Source: Cheiracanthium punctorium (taxonomy: Eukaryota > Arthropoda > Arachnida > Araneae > Cheiracanthiidae). Taken from it: 64,000 nt of DNA. The notes beneath the pieces are model-generated. The model ran no database searches and was not told the origin of the DNA. It worked only from the letters and a program-made list of their open reading frames with translations. This document shows positions 20,301 through 30,694 of this stretch, piece after piece. Numbering within the stretch: the first letter of the stretch is position 1; each line of letters opens with the position of its first letter. The position numbers and the translations under genes are program-made. The stretch lies in NCBI GenBank assembly GCA_038373885.1, contig JAWZYV010000147.1:310001-374000 (forward strand), written 5' to 3'.

Positions 20301-23283
20301 GAACAAAGAAAGCAATCGTAAAAGTGCCCCACCCATCACAGTAACTCATTCTGGTCACAGTAGTGGTTCCAGCAATCCATTACCTATGTCTATTAATCAT
20401 CAAAGAAGTACTTCATATTCTGGTAGAAAATATCCCGATTCTCCAGTGGTTGAGATTAAAGATTTGCGAAATCGAAGCAACACGGATATTGATGTCAGGT
20501 TAAGATCTAACAATTTAGGAAGATCCAGAAGTGCCCAGTCTCTTAAAATGGCAGATGAACAATTTACCCAGGAAGATCGAATGGCTCTTTTAGCTCAGTT
20601 CTTTTGGATTGCTGTGTCCCTGTTAGAATCTGATTATGAACATGAGTTTTTATTAGCCATAAGGCTGCTTGAAAAAGTTATGACAAAGCTTTCTCTTGAG
20701 AGAACCGAGTGCCAAGAAAAGTTAGAGAAAATACAGATGCAGATTAAGTGGTCAAATTTTCCTGGTGTTCATGCTTTGCTTTTAAAAGGATGTGCCTCTC
20801 CTACAACATTTGATGCTACCATAAAAATCTTAACTCAGTTTACAGCTTTACTTGATGTGCCAGTTGTTGACCCATCTGAATCATTAGCTTTTCCATTCCA
20901 TGTGATGGCTCTTTTGCCGTACTTGTTATTGAATTATGATGATCCCAATACTGTATGCATAAAAAGTGCTGAAAATATAGCTCAAGTGTGCATGGAAAAA
21001 TCGAAAAAGTTAGAGAATTTAGCGACTGTGATGATGTTGTACAGTCGACGCTCATTTAGTAAAGAGAGCTTCCAATGGACAAAATGCGTTGTGAAGTATT
21101 TATATGATGCATATTGCCACGTTTTCTTGAGTTTGATTACATTCTTAGTTGAAATTTTAGAGAAAGGTCCACAGAATCTCATACCTCATGTGTTAGGCAT
21201 TTTGTATTGTGTTTTACATTATCTTGACATTACTTGTTCAGTTCAGGCAATAAATTCTGACCTTTTAAGAGTAATTTCTAGATACATTGAAGGACCACAG
21301 TGGAAAGATGCTCTCAAAATTTTGAAACTAGTTGTAACACGTTCATCCACCTTAGCTGCTCCACCTGCTCCATTTAGCATTGGAAGTTCTGCTGCAGATA
21401 GTGTAAGCATTGCTTCAAACACGTCTTTTGTTGATTCTGAGTTTGGAACAAAAAGAGAATTACCTGGAAGAACAATGGAATTCACTATTGATCTTTCCTC
21501 AACCCCAGTTGTTGGTCAAAGATATCTAACAAAAGATAGTCCTAAAGATGGAGAAAAAGATTCTTCAGCCTCTCCTAGAAGAAGCTTATCGCATAATCAT
21601 TCCTTTACTGAAAATGGCTCAGTTGGATGGAAACGTCCTTGGCTTTCTCAAGCAAGGACTAGAGAGCATTTAATTGGTCTTTTGACAAGTTGTGGTCAAA
21701 GAGTTGGCTTACCTAAGAGTCCATCTGTTATATTTAGTCAAAGCAGCGACATTATCGAACACCAGTCTTCAATGTGCAGTAGTACTGAAGAAATATCTGC
21801 GACTAACAATGAGTCAGCAGAAAGCAAATTGGAAGATGCTCATCCTGAACATGCCCAGTTTGGTGTATTTAAAGATTTCGATTTCTTGGAATATGAATTG
21901 GAAAGTCAAGAAGGTGAAAGTATGGACAACTTCAACTGGGGTGTCCGTCGTCGTTCACTTACCAACTATGAAGGCAGTGCAGATGATGTCTCCAAGCCTA
22001 AATTGAGTCTGAGCATGAGCAATTCCACCCTCAGTCCACGCAAAGAGGAATCATCTGATGATGAGATGGGAAGTGTATCGCCCCTGGATGACGTCCATGC
22101 TGACAGGCCAAGCAGCAGCAGTGGTTATGTTTTCCCACCGAGCTCACTGCCCCTGTCAGACTCCAGACGTCGACCAATCAGTCCAGCATCTAACTCAACA
22201 CACAGCTTGGCTAGTGATGGAGATTTGACCCTGAGTAACACATCTCCTAGCTTCTCTCCTTTAGCTGCAATTCATTTACCTCCAGGTTCTGAAGATATTG
22301 AAGACATATGGCGATCTCATGTACGAGATCTTATGTCCGATACATCCGGCAGCATTGCTGTCAGTACTTACCAGGTGATGTCAAGGCTGTTTAAGGAAAT
22401 GTTCAGAAGAGTAACAAGATTGACTAGAGAATGCTGCCAGATGATTTCACATATGGATGCATTTCGAAAAGTCACATCCCACTTCCTAACTATGCTTGAT
22501 GTCCTTATTAGTCAAATTGAATGTCCATTCATATACATTGATCCTGAAATAATGCTACACATCGAGAGGCACAAGTTTTGTGTCCTGGAAATCCAAGAGC
22601 ACTGGGAAACCTTTTTGGAAAAACAAGAGCATACCATGGAATGTATGGACAGTATGAAGTCTGCCATGAAGTTAGAACAACTTGGAGAACCCATTCCTGA
22701 TGGAACCTTAGAGGAACACAGAGTTGACCTATGTAGGTGTTTATACAAGCTCCATTTTCAGTTGCTTTTACTATTGGAAAGCTACGTTAAGCTATTATCA
22801 TTATTGACCTCTGGAGTTCAGCAAGCTCATATTGTAGATTTATCTCAAGAGATAACTTCTGTGAAAAATGAAGTTGTCAGAGCTGTGGAAGATACAGAGA
22901 GTGACAGGTTATCTCCATCAGAGCAGCCTGATGTCTCTTCTCTGTCACAGCAGGAAGCCGAGGCCATCCTTGTAGACCTTGTCCAAAACAGAAAATGGGG
23001 TAAAGCCATACGGCATTTGCATTGCTTTAGAAATGTGTTTCCAGGTTCCTTGTTTGGTAGTTCAGAGGAAGAAGATGTTGATGTCATTCTAGGCTTTTAT
23101 GCTAAACATTTATGTGAAAATAGAACTGGTTACTTCATGATGTCACAGGAAGAACATGATATAGCAGATGTCTGCAGACAGCTTATGGATATTAGTCTCC
23201 AGCTTTCTTCTGTCTTGCACTCTTTAGAGCATTCGCAGCAAGACCGAAGTCAGGATGCTTCATTCCGTCGATCAGAATGCTAA
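14392..23283 (+). CDS. fry: Protein furry homolog (FRY), intact single-exon 2963-aa reading frame
   Basis: Furry proteins are very large HEAT/armadillo-like scaffolds that bind and activate NDR/Tricornered kinases. They act in cell morphogenesis, neurite patterning and spindle and centrosome function. The frame shows the family signatures in order: the conserved N-terminal block (about residues 45-620, with HALAGLFVEILVPVAATVKN near 297 and KPKIDLFRTCVAAIPRL near 585), the middle block (LQAMSAVLCCGP near 1150, ATEMVLNNLFYITAKFGD near 1413), SSRHYAGRSLQIFRALK near 1892, GESMDNFNWGVRRRSL near 2510, and a conserved C-terminal block from about 2640. Ser-rich linkers lie near 1520-1640 and 1970-2060. 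Length matches vertebrate FRY (about 3000 aa), so it looks full length. The ATG lies in the context AAAGATGA and the N-terminus fits the family. Oddity: no intron interrupts 8.9 kb of coding sequence, although FRY genes elsewhere are intron-rich and the neighbouring PMT gene here has 12 coding exons. Identity is near certain; retrogene versus ancestral intronless state is unresolved. Confidence 0.97.
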   Translation: MTSSNDTKSQSNCYNISTQSQLPWGVRKDRQAFPSGINVDIEVKPGEFILRTLFAEFTVQAERKIDLVLAEPLERPLSKSLQRGEDALFDQLLSAFGSVAEHCLPSLLRTLFAWYDRQGVDSPFSQDLRLKSEPKGKGDVQDKIDKDYLHERRDLAVEFIFCLVLIEVLKQLSVHPGHDDLVSYIENLAFKHFRFREGAQTGPNAQNVNIIADLYAEVIGVLAQSRFQSVRKRFVAELKELRSKEPNPITTHSIISLLMGMKFFRVKMVPIEEFEASFQFMQECATYFLEVKDKDIKHALAGLFVEILVPVAATVKNEVNVPCLKTFVEMLYSHTLDLCTKKKHSLALFPLVTCLLCVSQKLFFLQNWHYFLAMCLSHLKNRDPKLCRVALESLYRLLWVYMIRIKCESNTATQSRLQSIVNSLFPKGSKAVVPRDTPLNIFVKIIQFIAQERLDFAMKEIVFDLMSVGRPIKIILTPERMSIALRAFLVVADSLQQKEGDPPMPRTVGVLPSGNTLRVKKTFLNKMLTDEAARTIGMSHYHPYVRKVFGDILKALDVQFGRPLMMTTVQNINKEPDDMITGERKPKIDLFRTCVAAIPRLIPDGMSRNDLVDLLSRLTVHMDEELRALAFQSLQNMTLDFPDWREDVIYGFVQFMLREVNDTFPQLLDNVLRMLLQFLTNWKNSLSSPMQNASRKESREQNKIEHLCSVLHLIEAVGLVMLCHCRLPPRRLAVHILRETKALLKLLVPSCEEDPVSEAIDQCCPLVAEKCLPLLPPAEKAALLSASHIDLQWLTERNSSAWTSGLHDTTAEGGNKVSSNLEISENSSMDPWCVCLLGFIDNSSLLKKCCTAVAHSWPIIYSRITTLFSYLDLNPVSDNRASLLRPTVVKKALNERELHLTLWRNYLMFACRIAPPSCSPHVRLITPELSLSSSPDSISSERSDSRSPNNSGIHVSSLFKQITPLLRSEQADMRDAIVFGLSKINHLAVKDLMEELVGYIREAIDRKQENVRRRKRRDVLRVQLARVLELIAEQGTFGISNSVLDRDASSLNTTFVEYIDGARLYLETENDKDVPSIVQEIKQHFCGFIHKLIKSFSLENRHNLLGCDLRRNLFYLFASWSGKYGSHFGVSERKNVKEEPCSDFEFSALQAMSAVLCCGPCFDPQGIGEEGPFYTWLNSLLSSDVEKIYQLGQETVVLLLEFNSDCGTLLDWLVDCCYTGDIQMADGCFNALATIFSVREYPCDHYMAIINVTLLNTGCPRNKIQETAFQLLQILDNRFFGSCASLSVDGETDAVNRNVLLRKKPPQFCDAVFSTGYPCSQMQLSHHLAQLHPELTMPIFSEITSRLQTARPPVRQNLLQYVLPWLYNMELVDPNINHCNALPHLSRIQEFCSTETCQSIALEKREGWGSAEATEMVLNNLFYITAKFGDCHPNEIEELWASLCKCWPNNLKVIIRYLFIITGLAPNELLVYAKRVILFMAKARPEKLLDEMMADMQTVETLNCLIERTETPPFFRVTSIRKESSHSDDGGCSSQPDAPRSEITLERGTLHTKRHSTESGCEKDSQIRKDICGSDMVQNVPSIVSGGKVNTGPSSTSASDDGQTTIISSVEEENFLLLCHVHEDDHAKPGTPQPHPLPMPEFGGYYAPLTEFLPDSSQPVTGFHRCNLSVMLLADVLDGISIDWSPHVPLMLHVIFLGLDHTRSLVHEHCKNLLLKLLIVLTKHEDHLGVARILLNNKTQELGYGLPSQTLAPKINFTEQKLFEEVTENEALISLSTDDTESNSSKDQDSGSCETLAIEEAIATQVIEPPKETPNVAETVKSLIDFLAGKKGHALWSYEDITAKVWSVKSAEQLSTFLQHILFVFKESLPMAHIQDRWAQIALQLALSCSSRHYAGRSLQIFRALKVPLNARMLSDILSRLVETVTEQGEDMQGYVTELMITLEEAVDSLDSAFKISDIMKDFFKSTPNLNKESNRKSAPPITVTHSGHSSGSSNPLPMSINHQRSTSYSGRKYPDSPVVEIKDLRNRSNTDIDVRLRSNNLGRSRSAQSLKMADEQFTQEDRMALLAQFFWIAVSLLESDYEHEFLLAIRLLEKVMTKLSLERTECQEKLEKIQMQIKWSNFPGVHALLLKGCASPTTFDATIKILTQFTALLDVPVVDPSESLAFPFHVMALLPYLLLNYDDPNTVCIKSAENIAQVCMEKSKKLENLATVMMLYSRRSFSKESFQWTKCVVKYLYDAYCHVFLSLITFLVEILEKGPQNLIPHVLGILYCVLHYLDITCSVQAINSDLLRVISRYIEGPQWKDALKILKLVVTRSSTLAAPPAPFSIGSSAADSVSIASNTSFVDSEFGTKRELPGRTMEFTIDLSSTPVVGQRYLTKDSPKDGEKDSSASPRRSLSHNHSFTENGSVGWKRPWLSQARTREHLIGLLTSCGQRVGLPKSPSVIFSQSSDIIEHQSSMCSSTEEISATNNESAESKLEDAHPEHAQFGVFKDFDFLEYELESQEGESMDNFNWGVRRRSLTNYEGSADDVSKPKLSLSMSNSTLSPRKEESSDDEMGSVSPLDDVHADRPSSSSGYVFPPSSLPLSDSRRRPISPASNSTHSLASDGDLTLSNTSPSFSPLAAIHLPPGSEDIEDIWRSHVRDLMSDTSGSIAVSTYQVMSRLFKEMFRRVTRLTRECCQMISHMDAFRKVTSHFLTMLDVLISQIECPFIYIDPEIMLHIERHKFCVLEIQEHWETFLEKQEHTMECMDSMKSAMKLEQLGEPIPDGTLEEHRVDLCRCLYKLHFQLLLLLESYVKLLSLLTSGVQQAHIVDLSQEITSVKNEVVRAVEDTESDRLSPSEQPDVSSLSQQEAEAILVDLVQNRKWGKAIRHLHCFRNVFPGSLFGSSEEEDVDVILGFYAKHLCENRTGYFMMSQEEHDIADVCRQLMDISLQLSSVLHSLEHSQQDRSQDASFRRSEC

Positions 23284-24010
23284 TTAACAGATGCATTCTA
23301 CAAGATATATGGAATATTGGACTTCTCTAGTATTTAATTTATTGTAAATTAAATTAGTAGCTTTATGTCAACTATTTATTGTGTATTTACATTTAATTAT
23401 ATAATTGTAGTAGGTAATTACATGCTTTGTAGATTGTTTGACTTTTATGTTCACTTAATTTTTTAAGAAATATTATATATGCACATTTTGTCTTATAGCT
23501 TAGCTAATTTAGAAACCAATAGTGTCAGCATCCTATTAATATTAAATATTGAATTGGTAGTCTGAGACATTCCCTTTCACTATCTGAACAAGCTTAAAAA
23601 TCAGATAATACTATTGGTATTTGTGTATTTAAAAATAAAAAATCAGTAATCTTTTATAATTTTTTTTTAATTTGTTCTCTAACTTTGATCATTAATTTTC
23701 TGAGTGCTTAAAGAATATAATCACTTTTATCATTGATAATATGTATAAAAAAAATAACTGAAAAATTTTATATGTGCCCAGTAGCAAATAATAGAATTTT
23801 CAATAATGGCCAGTTTGCTTTCATTAAATGTGTTAAACAATTACTTTCTAAATTTTCCTGTTAAAAGCTGTACTAAACTAATGTAAAATTACTCTGGTAC
23901 AGCCTTTTTATCATTTACAGTATGAAAAATTATATAATTTTATTAATGCACATTGCTTTTGTACAGTGCAAGTTTCCATTTAAGTAGTAAATGCTGTCAC
24001 TAATGTTTGG
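23284..24010 (+). other. Furry proximal 3' UTR, very AT-rich
   Basis: AT-rich sequence after the furry stop with no coding potential. A candidate AATAAA lies at 23634-23639. Several more AATAAA-like sites follow further down (near 26060 and 28115), so the real transcript end cannot be chosen from sequence alone. Confidence 0.4.
23634..23639 (+). terminator. Candidate polyadenylation signal for furry
   Basis: AATAAA, 351 bases after the furry stop codon, followed by a T-rich tract. It is the first canonical signal downstream. The region is so AT-rich that chance occurrence is likely, and later signals are equally possible. Confidence 0.3.
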
Positions 24011-24118
24011 GTCATTCCACATAAAATCGAGAAATTTTAAGAAATGTTTGTGCTGCACCATTTTTGATTTTCACGAAATTTTATAGGTAATATCTACCTA
24101 TCTTGTGTATCTCAAAAC

Positions 24119-24162
<44 letters not shown>

Positions 24163-25877
24163 CTTAAGATATAGCCATTTGTTTGTTCTGCACATGAGTA
24201 AAAAACGTCATTTTAGGCTGTTCTTCTGAAAGCTGTAGAATTTTTATTTGAAATAGCAGGAAGATCAGATAGGGCTTATTAGAAAGCTTAATGGACTTTT
24301 AAACGCACATAATAAAACAGATTTACGTTAAGCCTAAATACAGTTTTTTGGACATCATGTAGTCGTCCACAAACTAATGTTTTTTTTTGTCATTTTAGGC
24401 ATTAAAAGAATAATGAATGACTTTCTGTAACTAACCACTTTTTTCTTTTTTTTCCTATTACACTTACATATCAATACTATATGCAGAAAACAATTTGAGC
24501 TGTTACTATTGGTCCTTTGTCCTGAAAAAATTGCTTAAACTTTCAAAAAATTGAAAGATATGTTTTTTCACCTCCAAAAAAGTCATGTGGGACAGATGAT
24601 AAAAATCTAAAAATGACATGGTATGAAGCTGTTACACTGTATTTTAAAACGAAAACTGTCTCATTATTCCAAAAAATAGAGGAGATTTGAAGTAATACAA
24701 GAAGCACTCCTTGCTATTGGTTAACTTTTCACCCCCCAAAAAAGTCGTGGGACAAGTGATAAAAATTTCAAAATGGCATGGTACGAAGCTGTTACACTGT
24801 ATTTTAAAACAAAACAAACATTGTCTTGATATTCCAAAAGACAGGGGAGATACACAGTTTTGAAGATTCAATTAGTGTTTCTGTGTTTGGGCAGATAATG
24901 AGATTTCCATCATGGCCATGCAATGAATCGTCCAATGATTCAGTTTTATCGGGAGAGTGGCCGTAATAGTATGTCTGTTGTCTGTAATTGCTTTTGTAGT
25001 GCTGCTTCAAAAGTGCGTATCTCCTTCATCTTTTGGAATATCAAGACAATTTTTGCTTTGTTTTAAAGTACAGTATAAGAGTTTCTTCCGATGTTATTTT
25101 GAGATTTTTATCACTTGTCCAACATGACTTTTTTGGGGTGTGAAAAGTTAAACTATTCTCAATAACAAGGAGTGCTTTTTGTATTACTTCAAATCCGTGT
25201 ATCTCCTCTGTCCTTTGGAATAACAAGAATGTTTTTGTTTTGTTTTAAAGTACAGCATAAGAGCTTCATACGATGTTATTTTTAGATTTTTATCATCTGT
25301 CCCACATGACTTTTTTTGGGGTGAAAAAGCACATCTTTCAATTTTTTGAAAGTTTAAGCAGTTTTTTCAGGATGAAGGACCATCAGTAACAACTCAATTT
25401 TTTTTTTACTGCATATAGTATTGATATGTAAGTGTAACTGGAAAAAAAAAAAAAAAAAAAAAAAAAAGGTTTTTAACTGAAAGTCTTCATTGTTTTTTTA
25501 AGGCCTAAAATGACAAAAACATTAGTTTGTGAAAGACTATGTGATGTCCAAAAAACTGTATTTAGGCTTAACATAAATCTGTTTTATTATGCACTTTTAA
25601 AAGTCCATTCTTTAAGCTTTCTAATAAGCCCTATCTGATCTTCCTACTATTTCAAATAAAAATTCTACGGCTTTTAGAAAAAGATCCTAAAATGGGAATT
25701 TTTACTCATCCGTGGAGCAAACATATGACTATATCTCAAGAACAATTAAAATATATATATAAATTTAAAAAAAAAACTGTTTGGGGATACAGAAGATAGG
25801 TAGATATCACCTACAACATTTCGTGAAAATCGAAAATGGTGCGGCACAGCTAATTTGTCGACTTAACATGGAATGAT
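24011..25877. mobile_element. 1.87-kb fold-back element downstream of furry
   Basis: Two arms of about 840 bp are mirror images around a centre near 24940. Ends are GTCATTCCA and TGGAATGAT. Matching blocks include TTTCACGAAATTTTATAGGT on the left with its mirror at about 25825, and CTTATTAGAAAGCTTAA with its mirror near 25612. The centre holds no gene. If furry transcripts extend past it, it would form a very long RNA hairpin. Confidence 0.75.
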
Positions 25878-28800
25878 ACGTTTATTAAACAAAACTATTT
25901 AAAGCACAAGAGAAATTAATGAGCTGCACTTCTTTAATCATTTATATAGATTTATATCTCTGAGTATTATTTATTACTTTTTGTAAAACCATTGTAACAA
26001 GTAGTTGAAAATACATGTTTTGAAATGCAATGGATGCATTTGCAACCAATTTTGTGAAAATAAAAAGTTGATGATTGACAGATATTATTTTTATCTCCAA
26101 TTTTTTTTTTTTTTTTTTTTTTTTTCATCCAGTCAACCCATGGTCAATGACAACTGTTAATTTTACTTTATACTTTTTAAATGCCTTATTAAATTTCTAA
26201 AAATAGCTATAAAAATACCTATGACTAAAGTAATTCTATGGCTCTTTTGGGTAATTTATATTTTCAGTTGGAATAATGATTTGCATTTAGTTGTATTATT
26301 TTTTGTTTTTCAGTTTAAAACAAAAAAAAAAAAAAAATAATCTACATGTCTCTTTTGTCATTACATTTTCATGTATGTAAGTCCTAGTGCATTCTCCAAA
26401 GATCATTTTTGCATCTGTGTTTTATATGTTAGTGAGGACAAACCTTTTGGGCTTGTGCATACCAAAATTCAAGAAAAATCCTGTTGCCATGTTGCCTTTA
26501 GAAATATTTCTATTTTTTTTTTAAATATTTGTATCCCTAGTAAAAGAAGTTCTGCTTTTGAATTAATTAAAAAAATTATATGAATATTTATTTAAATTAA
26601 CATTTGTAAAAAAATTACATAATACACATTGGCAATAAAAAAAAAAAAAATATGTTAATCAAATAAGACCAAAAAAATGTGTGAGCACTTTGGGGGGAAA
26701 AAAAAATAAAAGATGTTTACTTATTCAAAGAAAGCTGAGCACATACTCAATTTTCAGTATTTTTAAGGAAATTACATTATGGAATTTAATTTTTGCATGG
26801 GGAAAATCTTTTTGTATTATATAATTTTTTACCCCTCTCCCCTCGACTGTGGTTTTAGAGGTGTAAATCATAGGTTGCCATACATAAACAGTGTAGAATG
26901 TTATTAAATGCTGTATCATATCACATGCATATTTAAGATTTAAAAGATATCATAAAACTGATATTTGGAATAATGCTAAGGTCATTGGTTGAATGATTTT
27001 TCCAAAACAGGTTTTCGTTCATACTGCAAGATTAGTAATTTATAAATGATGTAAGCAGACTAAAAAGTACAGTTAATTTTAGATTTCATTGACTTATAAA
27101 AATGTGACTTCAATCAACATGTGTCTATTACTTCATGCTAACACATATTTCAGAGTCCTGCAGTTATTACAAATTGGAGATTTCATTTGTCTATTACATA
27201 ATGTACAAATAAATATATATTATTCACATTGAGGCTTAAGTTTGAGTTTGTTAATTTTAGCCAAATTTAACATCAAATTAGTATGTTGTTGTTCATTGCA
27301 TACTGAATTCCTGTTTATTGTGACTAAATTTTTAATTTGAACTGTAATTAATTTTTTTATTAAATTACTTAATGGTAATTTAAATAACATTGCAAAAGTT
27401 TCATTAATGAGTATGTGAAGCTTAATTCACATGTATATTGAAACATAATTATTTTAATTAAATATGTTTATCAGATTATTAATAATCCAGAAATACTCAG
27501 CACCAGTAGCATCCTGAATCAACAATAAATTTATTTGATGTAAAACTTATGCATACCTCCATCCATTTTCAACACAGATGAAATATTTATAAAGGAATAT
27601 TGTGAGAGTTAAATTTTTATATTGTTTATCATTATTTATAGACAAGAATAAGGAATCTTGTTTGATTTGCCATTAGATGTGTGATTAAAAAATTAGTAGG
27701 TTTTGGAAAACAATTTTATCAATAACAAAAACACTCAAAATAACTTGTGTTTGAAACATAAAATAATAAAAAATTTTGTGAAATAACACCAATTAAATGT
27801 TACTTGAACATGGGTGTTAAAGTAACCTTTATGGTGTTATTTTACAAAGTTTTTTATTATTTTAAATTTTATCAGTAATTACTTTGTTGCAGTTATTTCC
27901 AGTACTGTATTTATTGTGACATTGAGGGCCATCATATTTTGTTGTTCCTGTAATTAAAAATGTGTGATATTATGTACTATCTGTGGTGCTACAAATTTTT
28001 ATACCCTGACTTATAACGGTGTACTTCCAATGTAAAACACTTTTAAAGTATTGTGATTGAATCCTTTACTGTTTTGAGCAATACTCTTTTCCAGGTATTT
28101 TAGCATGTTGAACAAAAATAAAACTACATTTCTCTACCTTTTTACATTTCTATGTAAAACTGACATTCCTGAAATTTTTACACATAAAATGTTTAGGTAT
28201 TGTATGCAAGAGTTGTTTTGTGTGTGATGTTTACCTGAGTTAGCTTCATCACTTTGTATTAGAGTAAATTCACTTGGGTTTTATTTTATTTTCAAACGAG
28301 TAATTTATATATGTAGTTGTTTTTTTTCACTGTATAGATGGATGTTGTTGCATTTAATTTACTTGTGTATAATTTTAAAATTTCAAAGTTATGTATTTTT
28401 TGTTAGTTGAAAAATAAATTATCATTTGTTGAAAATATATATTGATGTTGTATTTTTCTTTTTGTCTGCCTGTAATATTTTTATGTACATGTGCAAATTT
28501 TTTGTCTGTTTTCTAATGTTTTTATGACTATTTATAAAGTGAATAACTCTTATTTCATTTTCATGTATCATTTAATTTTTTAATCCACTTGGAAAACAAA
28601 GGGAAAAAGAAACAGTTTCAGTTAATTTTTTTTTAATGGGGCAAACTAACCTAAAAAACTAAAATTAAGGTGAGGTAAGATCTGATTTCCTACAATCTTG
28701 ATGACAACTCTAAAAGTTACCACTAGAAGTTACTCTAAAAGTTGCCAAGATTGCAGGAAATTTGAGGTGATTCTATGTGGAAGTTTTCTTTCTTATAAGT

Positions 28801-28900
28801 ATACAAATATTTAATTCTAGCTGCGGTCATAATTTATGGATTTTGGTGTTTAAGTATCAGTCTAGTGTAGTTGATTGAACGTCATTTTGCAATTGTTATA
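25878..28900. other. AT-rich sequence, possible distal furry 3' UTR
   Basis: No coding frame with recognisable content. Several A-runs (26323-26337, 26638-26650) and AATAAA-like sites occur. It may be the rest of the furry 3' UTR or intergenic DNA; sequence alone does not decide. Confidence 0.4.
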
Positions 28901-29577
28901 TATACTGAGTGTCCCCATAACGCGGTAACATGCTTTAATTCTTTATCTATTAGAAATAAGTGAGCAATGTAACTTGAAGAAATGTTCAGAGTAAAGTAAA
29001 GCAAAAAATTGATCTCATTAATTTTAAAAAAATTACGTAAATTTTTATGTGATCTTCGTACCGAAAAATTACCTGATAGTAAAATGTTTTTCATACACTA
29101 ATGAGTGAACGCATAAAATTTCCAGCTTTCATCATTAAATGTCTCGGAGATATCTTTAAACAAAGATGATCAAAGGAGCTATACATGATTTTGAATGTAA
29201 ATGTTTATTGCCAGAGGGGAAAAAAAAAAAAAAATTCTTTCATAATCTTTGTACAATCTCTGGAATACGATCATTGAAAAGGGGTTTAAGTCAACATATA
29301 TTTATCTTCATATCTCTGACACTTTTTAAAGTATTAATTCTCAAACTTTGTACATCACCTCATTAGTGTATGGGGCTCCGCGCATTTTGCTAATAGGAAA
29401 TTTTTTGTATGGGGATCGTATACAAATTGAAAAAGTGTAATTTTTTGAAAAAATTCTTCATAGAGTAAACATTTTTCTTACCTTATATTGAACATTTTTT
29501 TCAATTTACATTGACCACTTATCCATCGATAAAGAATTAAACCACGTGACTATCTTTTTTGGGGCACCCCTTGTATA
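28901..29577. mobile_element. Inverted-repeat MITE, TATACTGAGTGTCCCC ends
   Basis: Ends TATACTGAGTGTCCCC and, mirrored, TATACAAGGGGTGCCCC, about 677 bp with largely complementary halves (TTCTTTATCTATTAGAAATAAG against its mirror near 29515-29540). A related, truncated copy lies at 53739-54300. Confidence 0.65.
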
Positions 29578-30525
29578 ACCCTTTATTATACAGAAGATAA
29601 AATTGTGTTCTGAATATCAGATTTATTTGCGGTATGGTTTTTCAATTCTTCATAAATTTTATGTAATTCTAAATGTTTTTACAAAGTGTCAATCAATTTA
29701 AGCGCTTAATATTGAGATAAGATTCACCAAATTGTTTGCTTGATTATTATTTAATTATTGTTGTATAGTCTCTTATACACCTATGAGATTACAGTTATAG
29801 ATTTCACTGATTATTAAAACTGAAGTAAAATAAGATTTTTACCTGTATGCAAGTTTAGAAAATAAGAGGACCTTGCTTTTATTCGTTGTAAATTAGATTG
29901 TTTTAAAGTACTACAAATATTCAATTCTAGCTGCCATCAGTCTTCTGATCTAAATTTTGCTCGAGGTTTAGGTTAAATGATGGTAGGAGAAAGTGGCAAT
30001 CAAGTTAATACCAAAATAAATAAATAAATAAATAAATAAAATGCTAGGATACAATTTTGGCTTAAAAAATTCATGTATTTTATTTTAAACTGCCACTTTG
30101 TTTTTCTGTGGCACATTGTAGCATATGCCAAAATGCTTTATTTTGATGACACATTTGCATGCAAAAACAAGACCGTTCATGATAGTAAAAAAAAAAAAAA
30201 ATCTTATTAGTAATCTCCTATAAAAAGTAGCAACTGCACCTTTATGTATATTTACGAGTGTATAAAGTCTTAGAAAATCTGTTTCCTCGTAACAAAACTG
30301 CTATTGAAGTTAATTTTGACCGAAACTGTCATCCGCTTCTCTTGTCAATCTTTGAGATTACATCTGCACAAAAAGACTGCAGTCGCCAAAATAGTGCTGT
30401 TTTCAAAATACCCAATAAAAGTTTTTTTTTTTTTTTAATTGATTAAATATATGATAGTTTACTTCAAAATTTTCTCGTGTGCGACTTAAGATTAATGAAT
30501 AAATTTCATGTTTAAAAAAGCAGCA
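29578..30525. other. Intergenic gap between the convergent genes
   Basis: AT-rich, no gene found. A (AAAT)n tract lies at about 30016-30041 and A-runs near 30187. Confidence 0.4.
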
Positions 30526-30531
30526 TTTATT
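30526..30531 (-). terminator. PMT: PMT polyadenylation signal
   Basis: AATAAA on the minus strand, 49 bases beyond the PMT stop codon. Spacing and sequence are canonical, implying a very short 3' UTR. Confidence 0.55.
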
Positions 30532-30580
30532 ATATTAAAAGTAAAAATAGATAAAATTGTATTACATATTCATATTATCT

Positions 30581-30694
30581 TTATACAGATTTTTCAGCAT
30601 AACAGACAGTCCATGTCTGGTTGCCTTCTGCAACTCGCTTGATTTTAGCTTCCCATCCTTCTTCCAAGTATCTGTAATCTTCTTCAGAAAATTC
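30581..30694 (-). CDS. PMT: PMT exon 12 (last, with stop)
   Basis: Residues 456-492 and TAA stop. Acceptor is CTTAAATTAG. Encodes [19 protein letters not shown], a C-terminal signature of MT2, and ends AEKSV. Confidence 0.92.
   Translation of the reverse strand, partial: EFSEEDYRYLEEGWEAKIKRVAEGNQTWTVCYAEKSV

Noticed and set aside
24121..24155. Poly(T) run as the reverse of a retrogene poly(A) tail for furry
   Set aside because: It has the wrong orientation for a plus-strand retrocopy and belongs to the left arm of the fold-back element, where the right arm has a matching A-rich stretch.
26323..26337. A-run as the poly(A) tail of a furry retrocopy
   Set aside because: Other A-runs (26638, 29220) are equally good, no target duplication could be matched to the 5' side, and no signal is properly placed before it.
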